Source: Unio delphinus
Lineage: Eukaryota > Mollusca > Bivalvia > Unionida > Unionidae
NCBI GenBank assembly: GCA_029339505.1
Contig: JAQISU010000081.1
Location: forward strand, 18,266,001 to 18,330,000
Length of the DNA stretch: 64,000 nt
Direction: 5' to 3'
Shown: positions 10,101 to 22,100 of the stretch, piece after piece
Layout of the letters: each line of letters starts with the position of its first letter
Numbering within the stretch: position 1 is the stretch's first letter
Notes under the pieces: generated by a model
The model's database searches: none
Told to the model about the DNA's origin: nothing
The model's input: only the letters and a program-made list of their open reading frames with translations
Program-made: the position numbers and the translations under genes

Positions 10101-13100
10101 GCCAATCAACCCTGTGTACTGCTGTATGACATTATCAGAACTTGGCCCCATAAAAATATAAAAATCCAAGATGCCACCAGTAGTCCTGTATGTAATCGCA
10201 GGAAATGGTTGTACCTCTACCGCTGCATTATGAAAGTAAAGAAACAAATTTGTACATAGTAGCTCTAGTCATGGCTGGTTTGATACATGTGATAGTGTAT
10301 GGAAAAAGTATGTCACAGCAGCCCACTTTAAGGGTTTCAACATGCCTTTATCAAACTTGCAATTGGGTAATGCATGTTTGATCACAAAAGGTACACTGAA
10401 ACAGAAAGCACTGCCTGATAGGAAGAATGGACAGACAAAGACAGTTAGACAATGTGGAACCTACATATCTCCAGTTTTTCCATAAAAGAGGTTGGGGGGG
10501 GGGGTAAAATATGTGTAAAAATGTCTTACATATGGCATATTTGCTGCTCGATTTCTATCAATAATTTCCTGTGTTCTTTCAGAGCTTTGGTAGCCATATC
10601 TGCACAAATGGAACCCTAGGGCCCAGAAAGGGGGCATGAAGGGTCTGCCAATCAATCCTGTATACTGCTGCACCACATAATCAGCACTTGGCCCCAGCAT
10701 AATATAGAAATCCAGAATGCCACCCGTAGTCCTGTATGTAAGTGCAGGCATTGGCTGTACCTCAACCTCTGCATAGTGAGAAATGAGAGAACAAAAGTTC
10801 TTTTATAATCAGGACAGTTCCATCTGGCCTGACACTTGCTTTGTGTCTTGGGCTCAGATTAAAATATAGTGCAACCTGTTGAAGAGTATGAAGGTCACTC
10901 AGTGGAGCACATCAATCTATCTTTAACGGACAGGTGACCTTTGTATACCAATGAAATGTGGGTCATCCTAAGAAATTAATAAATGTTCTTTATGGACATA
11001 TGCCCTTTAGATACATGTGGAATGTGTTCTCTTATTGGCAAATGTCCTTTATATAGAAGTGAAATGTGTAGGTAACTTAACAGTTTTACAAATATTGTCA
11101 TTGATGGACATGTGTCCTTATATACAGGTGACATGTATAGTTGAATTTAAAGAGTTTATAAATACTGTCCTTTACAGATACATGTCCTTTATGTACAGGT
11201 ATGAAAACTTGAGGGGTTTATAAATTTAATCTTTAATGTAAGGTGATTGCTAAGGCAATTAAAACCTTCTACTCTTTTAAAATTGCAAGTAACCACTTTC
11301 CACAGCCCTTGTTTTTTTTTTTTTATTTGTTTTTTTTTATGGTTTAACGCCATTTTTTCAGCACAATATAGGCTAAACATGGCGGCCAGTATTAATGGTG
11401 GAGGAAGAAACCGGACAAACCCCGGAAAGAACCACCGACCCACGAGAAGCTACTGGCAAGCTTTCTCACATAACTACATTTGCCGAATCTTAGACTCGAA
11501 CACACGCAGACAGAGGTGAGATGGCAGTGGTCCGTAACGGACAGCGCTTTAGACCACTCGGCCACTCGGGGCCCCTCAGCCCTTGTTTTAATAGAGATCT
11601 TTTGAAGGCTGTTATAAATGATTAAATAATTAAGTATTTGATCATGCAAGAAAACTAGTTAATAACAGTTTGCTATAACATTACCTTATTCACATGGGGA
11701 TTGGAGGTTCCAAAAGTTCCACAGATATTCAAATTAGCGAAAATGTGCTTAATTTCAATCAAGTTATACAATTACTCTTTTTCTTCTAAAAAATGCCCAG
11801 CCACCTAATAAACGCCTATTCTTTCCCATTTTATGACCCATCAAAAATAAAGGTGAGTATTTAGATACAGTAAAATAATCACCTGTAGTACATTTTCCCA
11901 GCAATACAGCCGACAAAACAAAGTCCCTTGAAAGGATTGACACTATATGGTCCAGAAAGTATTTCCAGGAATTCAAGATAAAAACATTTCTTCTTTCCTG
12001 CTGCTACATGTTGAAAACATTTAGGACCAACCAGATATCATGAGGAGGAGTAGCAAGAACAAGATGTACAAATTGGTCGCCATATTTAAGATCAGAGTGG
12101 CACCATTGTTATTCAGGACCAACCATCATAATTAGTCTTCTAAATTAAACCCTGTCAATGTGACCTGTCACTTTAAGAGAGCTGCTATGGTGGCCATACA
12201 GGATGTCAGAGAAGCACCATTTTCATTTACTTGACTTCATAAGAAATCTTTTAGTGAGTGTGTGTAAATTAGGATTTTTAACTTAGCTTTTTAAAAAAAA
12301 CTCGTATTGCTACAATGTCTACAGTGAGGCAGTTTATAGTGATGTCTAGCATTGAGGCATCATGCCACAGATATGTAGCATGATGTCCCATCCTGTCACA
12401 TTATCCTGATACCAGGCCAACCAGTCCATACACTAACCTCTTAATGCAAGCGCCATGCAAGACAGCTCTTAGTACCATTTTTGTAAGTCTTTGGTATGAC
12501 TCTGCCAGGGATTCAACACATAACCTCTCACTTCCACGGCAGACACTCTAACCACTAGGCCACCAGAGCGGTGAAATCTTTTAGTGAAAACTCCTGTTGA
12601 TATGACTGTCCTCTTAGAAAGACCAGCAATAATAAGATTTTCAAGATGGTCACTGGAGTGGCCACATTGGATGTCAGAACAGAATAATTTTTAGTTAGGA
12701 TCAACTAGACACCAGCAGAAGTTTTCTGGTGAAAACCCATGATATAACCATCAACTTAGGTGGAGTAGCAAAACCAATATTTACGCATTAACCCATGGCA
12801 GCCATTTTGAGTTAGTACAAACCAGATATTATACTAAGCCTCCAGATGAAAATCCTATGCCAATTTGACTTTTCCGTTTGTAACAAGAATATCAAGCTGG
12901 CTGTACTGTGACCATACTGGATGTCACAATGGCTCCATTTTTTTTAAATTGAGGATCAACTGGACATAAGAAGTTCTTAAGTGAAAATCTAATGTTGATT
13001 TTACCATCCATACAGGTTGAGTAGCCATAACAAGATTTTTAAGATGGCTACTGCTGCTCATTTTGGATGTCGAAGCAGCCCATCTTCATTTAGGACCAAC

Positions 13101-16100
13101 CAGACCTCAGAATGAATGTATGTGTAACGTTTCATGGAAATCCTCTAAGTGGTTTAGAAGTAGAAGTAGCAGCAGCAACCAACATGCTAATACAGATATG
13201 GTTGGATGACAGAAAACAAGTCATCTCATTAAGTTCTTCAGGTCTATGATCAGTATAGCTAACATGATGTTACCATGGAAACAGAATAACAGATGGAGAC
13301 AGCATATAAGTCTGACTGAGAGTTGTTTTAAAATAAATTTATAACTGAACATGTTTGAAGCACAGTACTCAAGCCTTTTCTTAATCATAACCATTTTTAT
13401 CTTCAATCTGATATTTAAATATATGCTCTACTTTTACAAAATTTCAACACCAATGGTGTGATGCATACAAGAAGCATAAAACTGAATTGACTTTGGAATT
13501 TTTAAACAAAATCACTGGAAAAGCTCTTTAAAAAAGTCTCTCTCTGTTGAGGAAACTGAAATACAATCAGTATGTTGTGATCATTACAAAGAGGAAAATA
13601 AGGTGGTTATGAAGACAACATAGGATTAAAAAATAACTTATTAGTGATTTGTTTTACTGGCTACTAACATTCCTGCAAGTTTTCTATTTAAAAAAATGAA
13701 AAATGTAGATCCAATATAAGCAAGAGTGTACAGTAGTCAAATGATTATGGCTGCTTGTTTAACAGTTACATTTTAACAAAATTTTGAATCACTTCATGTC
13801 CATGGGGCACATGACAGTAGTTGATATTGTATATATATTTCTTGTAGATGTCCAGATAAGCGGACCTACTGTGCCTGAAGTAAATAAATCAAAAAACAAT
13901 ATTACAAAACATACCCATTGCATTGCTATTAAGCAGGAAGACACCGTGAGCATTACCATCTCCTTCCACATTTAAGTAGAATGGATGAAACCCATATAAG
14001 TTAACATTTCTCTGAAAGTAAAAATAAATAAAAATTGAAATCTCTTAAGAAAAAAACAATTTTATATATCCTAATCCATCTAATATTATTTTTTCTCATT
14101 AAGTGCAATCCTGGCAATGTTAAAGGTGACGTGACAGTTGCCATACATTTTCTAATAAAAACAAGATTATTACATGTCTGATAAACAATTACATGCATAA
14201 AGGGGAATTTTAAATTAAAATTGCAGTTACATTTCAATAGGAAATATATTACTTGCTTAGATCCCTTTATTGTCAAGGTGATATCACTTGAGTGATTGAT
14301 ATCAGTAGTGATGGCATCCTGTCTTGCTTACATCCCTTTATTGTCAAGGTGATGTCACTTGAGTGATATCAGTTGTGATGGCATACTGTCTTGCTTACAT
14401 CCCTTTATTGTCACCATGATGTCACTTGAGTCATATCAAGTTGAGATGACATAGTGTCTTGCTTACATCCCTTTATTGTCACTGTGATATCACTAGTCAT
14501 ATCAAGTTGAGATGGCATACTGACTTGCTTAGATCCCTTTATTATCACTGTGATATCACTAGTCATATCAAGTTGAGATGGCATACTGACTTGCTTACAT
14601 CCCTTTATTGTCAATGTGATGTCACTAGTCATATCAAGTTGAGATGGCATATTTGGTATTGATAAAATGCCAATTATAACAGATAAACATAACTGTCTTA
14701 TATCTTCAGTTAAAAAAAAACATTAGGATAGCACATTAGATTATTTCCCTCAATGACAAATATTTTGATACAATAGTGGTGCCTGCATTAGAATATTGAA
14801 TGTCAGAGAATTTATTTTACACTACTGCCTTCAGGATTTTATCCAATCAATCTGTTTGGATTGCAGTAATCTTCAAATATTTTATAATAGCCTAACTTAT
14901 TGTTTTTAGCGTAGTTGTAACTTTCACAGGTGATCATGTTATTTTTGTCATTTATCTTTGTTGCTGCATCCCTAAATATAGTCTCAATTATAGTCTATTC
15001 ACTTTTAATACTAACATGTCAACACTATTTGTTATATTTTGCCTTTATTTCTATCTTTTCGACATTGAATCTTTGCTGAATACAGGCATTGTTATATAAC
15101 TGAATACAACTTATGTTTTCCTCTCATATGCATATATTAGTTATCCATGGGTCATTCACAACGCTTGTACAATGCATTAAACTAACCCTTGACGAAAGAA
15201 CCATATGTTCACTTCGCATTGGATCACCTTTCTATAGTGGTCACCTAATATCATTGCCATTCCCCACTATGAAATTTCATCAATAAATATCACATATTAA
15301 ATGGTCACCTGATTTATGTATTCAACAGGCAGGCATTTACCAATCAAAATCTGGTTTATGAATGCTTCATTTAAGATCACTCAACCACATCAACTGTGCA
15401 AATGAAGTAGTTGTTTTCCCAAGAAAGGGGTTTCTTCAGATAAAGTCATGTGAACGATGTTTAAAATGCCTTACGTTGCTTATATTCATTGTAACTAAGT
15501 TAATCTGTCAATGTAACTTTAAAATTGACTGACATCTCCATTGTTGTTATTGGAATCTGAATAAAGATAATCACTGTAAGGATAAATTGTTATTATTATG
15601 ATCCATTATGAAAAGTTTGTCTGTACTTACTACAAATAAATCATGACTTTAAAAAAAGGTAAATTTTTATTTGATCAGACCCAACACTGTAGCTTATTAA
15701 TGTATCTTACAGAAATAAATGAAATTATCAACACAAAAATTTATTTGAAAATCAGCACAAAATGGACAAAAAAGTACTTTAGATCTTTTGCAATCAAAAT
15801 AACAGCAATCCTCACTTACTAAATTATATATATGTAATCAAACTACTTTTTGTGCAAAGTGTAGGTTGTAATGGAAAAGACACATATGATGTCAGAGGAA
15901 AGGAAGATAAGCAGGTTAACTACAATTTGTGCTATCATATCTGCAATTTACAGTGTTAAGTGCAGGTTGTAATTAAAAGGTCTTCTGTACTATCAGACTA
16001 ATGGGAGGTAAGCATGTAAATCTGACTATTGTTGGTGCTACCGGTATTTAATATACATTTTATATAGTGTTAAATGCAGGTTGTAATGAAATTCTTCTGT

Positions 16101-19100
16101 AATATCAGAGAAAAGGTGAATGTAAATATTATATTGATCAGTGTTAAAATAAAAATCTCAAAAAAAGCAATAAACCATACCAGCTCACCTTTTAAGACAA
16201 AACCTTTGATATTAAGCTGGATATTCCAAAGGGTTAATATATTACACTGACTGAGGACAGATGATGACTAGCCCATCATATTAATTAATATGTAAGTGTT
16301 TAATTTTGAAACACAACTGACCTGGTTGGTGCTGGTTTAGGACTTTTCAGGGGTTTGATAAAGTATGCACGTCTGTATATAGAGTGAAGACTCGTTATTC
16401 TGAAATGTCTTAGTATTTGAAGAGCAATTTCTGGGAACGGAGTTTACCTTATTTTTGCTAAAACTGATACATAAATTATGAATCCTCATTTATCTGCACA
16501 AAATGAAAACCACCAAAAGAGGTATGTTCACACTGCAGAGCTCTATCTTGAGTAAATTATGCATTCATATGATGCATCCTATGTATCATTTTACATTACT
16601 AAGTAGTAACAGTATCCAAGAAATGGAGTTCAAAGTAAAAGTTATTGCAGATTACTAGAATATCAGATATAGGTCACAATGATTTAGTTTTGATTGGAAG
16701 TCACTTTACTTCTCATGAGCTACATGACTGCAGGCAATGCTATCTGAGAATCTAGCTTCATGTATCTATCCTGGGATAGTAACAAGCTAGATGTAAAAAT
16801 AACAATTTATCCTTACAGTGATTATCTTTATTCAGATTCCAACAACAATGGAGAAAAAAATCAAGTCATGAAGCTAAATGACTGCATTCAATGCTATCTG
16901 AGAATCTCGCTAATCATAAGGTTAATGCAGGTCAATGGAGTGTGAATTAATGGTTAATGTGATCTAGAGCTGACTTGACTGTGTAATACTCTTCGGGATG
17001 CCTCTAAATATCAAGTTACATGGCTTTGCTGACGATAGTTTGTGAACATAGGATAAGCAATATTTAGGACACAGTGACTAATTTTGACTGAACTGTGCAT
17101 AAATCTTTATGATGAACCTTACATGTAACAGTAGGGACCTGAGCTAAATGTAAACTCTTATACAGAGAAAACTCAGCCTAATGCAAAGGTTAGCAAAAAT
17201 TACTAATATATGAAATATAGATGACAGTGAACTAATTTTCACTAATAGCTGTAGCACTCTCTATAACATCATGTGATTATACAGGCAAAAGTGCCTGTTA
17301 AAATGACCTATACTCTAACCTCATTGATGATGGACAGATGGATGGAAAGATGGACATCTCCAATCCATAAGCTAGAACTGCTTAGTAGTCCAATAAAAAA
17401 AAGTGTAATAACCAAACTGTCCAGATCAATGCGATTTTATTGTTTTTTGGGTTTTTTTCATATCCACCAGTCAAAAATGGCTCATCTCTAACTGCCTAAT
17501 AAGCCATAATTGTTTCTATAAATCAGAAAATAAATAATTCTCAAAAGTTTTATTGACACAATCTAAACTATAATTACAAAATAAACTTGTCAGCTTTCAT
17601 TGGAACAACTTATTTTTCCAATAAATGTCTAAACCAGTCTCATGACACTTCTGAGATGGAAAAACAATCAAGAAAAATTAACAAAGCAGTCCAAGACAAT
17701 ATCATAGATGGAATTATGTATCACTTAATCAGCATCTGTGAACCGATGTAAATGAAATTGCTCCAGGTCTTGAGAAATTTACAAAATCCACTTGCAGAGT
17801 CAGGCAATTATGAAAATCTTGTATTCAACAGAAAAAATCTCATATTCAACTTAAAGAAGATAAAAACAATTTTGATGTTAACGACCTAAAGTTTTAAGGT
17901 AGTTTTCTGGTACTTATTCTGTGAACTGTTTAACACCAGATGTAAGTATTTACAAACTGACTACAGTCAGCTTTCTCTCTAGTAAGCATGTCTCAGCATT
18001 GAAGAGTGAGAATAATATGCTTGCCCATTAAAACAAATGGGAAAAAAACTTCCAGTATAATGTCTGGACTTTTATTTAACAAAGTCAGCAATATTCTAAA
18101 TGGAACATACTTTCCACTACAAAGAAACACCAACTTCTCACCTTGAGCTATCCTAGGACAAACTCCTACCCCATACTGTATGTGTGCCCTAAATTTAACA
18201 AATCCCCATATCAACATCAATAAAGAGGCACTTCAACAATGGCCAGATGAAAATCATCACTCACAAAATTGGACAAGTGATTTGAAAAATTCACCATCCA
18301 ATTTTCACATGAGATTCCAAGTTAGGTAAGCAAAATTTCAACCCCTGATAATACAGAGCAGGTTATTTCCCCTGAAATAATATTTTCATTTTGAGGCTCA
18401 ATCCTCTGTGAAAGTAACACATTCATATAAGTTAAAAATGGAGGAAAATATTTTGACAGATCAGAGCAAAAAAAAAAAACTGAAAAGATGACAAGTTTGA
18501 AGCACTACATTTTGTCAGTGCAAAATAGTCCATTTTAAAGTATCAAACCTCAGGTGGCTGGTCAACATTCCACAATACAAGCTTAGTCCAGTTTGTACTA
18601 ATAAGAAAGCTGTCCCTATGTTCTCCAAGTCCATATAAGAATGGGGAGCTAAGAACTGTTGAAATCTGGATGAACTGGTCAGCGAAGATTAATGGACTGG
18701 TACCAGATGTGTCAAACCTGTAATTAAAAGATATTAATGCACGAATATTATATCACTGGCAGTGTGTACTGTACATACTTGCTTATAAGTTGATTCCATC
18801 TGCAAACTGCATAATGCAATGGCAGACCTGGGTCTGTACAGTTTGTTAGGGGTAATCAGTAGAACAAACATCATAAGACAACTGTAGGTGCATTATACTA
18901 TAGCAGATCAGCCCTTTTGTTGTTTGCAGTTTGACTTGACTTTTAAGTGAGTGTATACGGTATTCACAAACTGCTACAAGGAAAATTCACTTAAAAACGT
19001 TTTAACAAAATGGGAATTCTGGGGCCATGGCAACACCAAATTATTGTGTACATCACAAGAAATCCAACTCTTAAGATCTCATCAACAGAAATAACATCCC

Positions 19101-22100
19101 ATGTAAAGATAAAGATCTGACGTTGATTGACAAAGGCCATAACAAAATTTAGTAGACACAGGTTTACTAAACAACATTCAAGTTTGACTGCATCAGAACA
19201 TGTTTTCAAGCTATGAAATGAAAGATTTCAGTTTTTGATATGAAGTTGATTGACAGGTGTCATAACTCTGTCCAAGATGTGCAGACAAGAATGAACCCAT
19301 AAAATGCACATCTAGATCAAAGAGATAATGTTATTGCCATAATGTGACCGGAATATGATGACTTTTTAAGTTTCCAAATGAAGGTAAGAATAAGCCATGG
19401 TAGCTCAGTTGATAGAGTATTGGACATATAATCAAGGAGTCCATGATGAATACCCATAAAGTCTTGCATTGACTGGATGCCTCAGTGTCTTTTGGAAAGG
19501 CATTTAGCATGATGCAGTCAATAATTTGCTAAATGTTAAAGCCACAAAACAAATTCAGTAATGGGCATAACTCTGCCCAAAACAGACCTGGTGATATTAA
19601 ACCCAACATAAGCACATGCAAATTTATGGGACTATGTTCATGCTAAGTTGCATCCGACAAATTTTGAATGGTTCTTGAGCTATTCCAGTTACATGGATTT
19701 AGGTTGGTTTTGTGTTTTATAGCATAGCAGGACAAACAGCTCATTTAGCGCAAAGGCATCCAGAGTAAGGTACTTTACCCAAGACACTATGGTAACCCTA
19801 CCTTAATGATCACTAGTCTGGAACACTATTCATTTAACCACCTGGCTCCTGGTTACAAAGAAAACACCATATAAAAAGATGGGATTGACTATCAATCTGA
19901 AAATAGAGCTGGCAAGAGAGACCCATTTAAGGTGCATTTAAATAAAACAATGTTCTTAGCGATGTGCATCAGAATATATTTAATGGCTCTCAAACAATGC
20001 CATTTAAAAGCAACATCCTATGTGGTGATATGAAGTTAACTGGCAAGTGACAATGCTAGATCAAAAAATGGAGTCAATGAGACAAAACCCATAAAAGGTA
20101 CACTATGTCTGCGAGACAACAAAAATACCAAAACCGTATAAGAATATGTTGAACAGTTTTCAGTAATTCAGGTTACAACAATCTGCTGTAGGATCAATGT
20201 AAAATTGATAGAAAAGGACACAAACTCTATCGAAACTGAAAAGACAAAACATTGATATGTTGTAGATGATTTACCTACCAAATGTTGTATCCAGCTATAT
20301 TTATGGGTTTTGGTAATTACAAGTAGCATGAATTGCTGAAAGACAAATAAGGCTACAACATTCATCAAAATGTCTCAATGCAAGCATTTGCTCCCACTTT
20401 TCCCTGTTCAAATCCCACTTCTCCCTGTTCTGTCCAAAAGGAGAAGTCACTTATCTCTAAAATTCAAGTCTAGCTCGACCCGCGGGACCTTAATATGTTT
20501 TGGGAGAAATTAACTCTCTCACAGCCAGAATAGGGTGAACTTGGTGAAAATAGGGAGAAATGGATGCTGAAAGTTCAAAATAGTCTCTTTCAGCAAACGT
20601 TTATGCATGCTTCAAAGCACATAACTAAAATGATGATGAAACATTATTAACATTTATCAAAAATAGTAAAATCATTATTTTACTTCAACAAAATTACTAT
20701 ATAACAGAAAATGGCAGGATCTTTCTCAAACGAAGTCCTTTTTTCAAATGTTAATATAATGACATATTAGATAAATAATTAAGTTTTGTTAGTAATGGAA
20801 TTGACACACTTATTTAGGCATAATTTGCTTCCAACTAAGACACAAAAATTGAGTACATAACATATGACTAATGCCATCAGGCATGTGCTGTATGGTGGAT
20901 AGCTTGCATCTCTCTGCCATTTTTAACACGAGACAACACTAGAATTGCCATTTTTAAAATGATAATACAGTAATGATACCAATGAAATGCCAACCATTTA
21001 ACTAACTTACAGTTTCTGACCAGTTGATTTCCGGGTCACTGTTAAGGAGAATGGACCCTGTTTAGCAATACTGACATCATAGTCTGGTGTCCCCATTGGT
21101 TCTGATGCTGGGTACAGCTTTAGTGGGACCTCATATCTACTGTTGTGAGGGTCATATATCTGAAAAATATATCAAATATAACATTTAAAGTATACTCAGA
21201 TCAAATATAACATTTAAAGCATACTCAGATCAAATATAACATTTAAAGTATACTCAGATCAAATATAACATTTAAAGTATACTCAGATCAAATATAACAT
21301 TTAAAGTATACTCAGATCAAATATAACATTTAAAGTATACTCAGATCAAATATAACATTCTAATTTTACTTATATCTAGTTTATATCCTCTAAACAAGAA
21401 GGTATAGAGCAACGGTTCTCAACCTTTCTAGTGCCGCGACCCTTTTAAAGCAATTCCAAATGTTGTGGTGACCCAACTGTAAAATTATTTTCGTTCATAA
21501 CTGTAATTTTGCTACTGTTATGAATCGTAATGTAAATATCTGATATGCAGGATGTATTTTCATTGTTACAAATCGAACATAATTAAAGAGTAGTGATAAA
21601 TCACAAAAGCAATATGTAATTATATATTGTGAAAAAACAATGTATATTTCCGATGGTCGTAAGCGACCCCTGGCAAATCGTTGTTCGACCCTTGACGGGG
21701 TCGCGACCCACAGGTTGAGAACCACTGGTATAGAGTGTACCCTCTTTAAAACAGACAAAAGTAATTGTACTGCACACCCTCTTTAAAACAGACAAAAGTA
21801 GCTGTACAACACACCCTCTTTAAAACAGACAAAAGTAGTTTACAGCACACCCTCTTTAAAGGACAAAAGTAGTTTACAGCACACCCACTTATAACAACCT
21901 TGTAGTGCAATACACCCTCTTATAAAAGATAAGTTGAATAGTGTACTGTCTAATGCGATGTGATTTTTTATTTTTAAAGAAGCTTTAAACAAATTTCAGT
22001 AATATCACTATGTCTTCAGTGTGGCAGTTTATAGTGATGTCTAGCACTGGGGCTTCATGCAGCATGAAGTCCCACCCATTCACACCAAAATATCCTGACA

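Noticed and set aside
9984..10768. Possibility that the two exon 6 copies are an assembly duplication or one is a pseudoexon
   Set aside because: About 16% nucleotide difference with many silent changes, equal length, intact splice sites and intact motifs in both copies argue for a genuine, maintained duplication.
13789..13971. 60-codon minus-strand frame overlapping GH31 exon 5
   Set aside because: It is in a different frame from the conserved NLYG...LLNSNAM reading and runs through the exon donor; a shadow.
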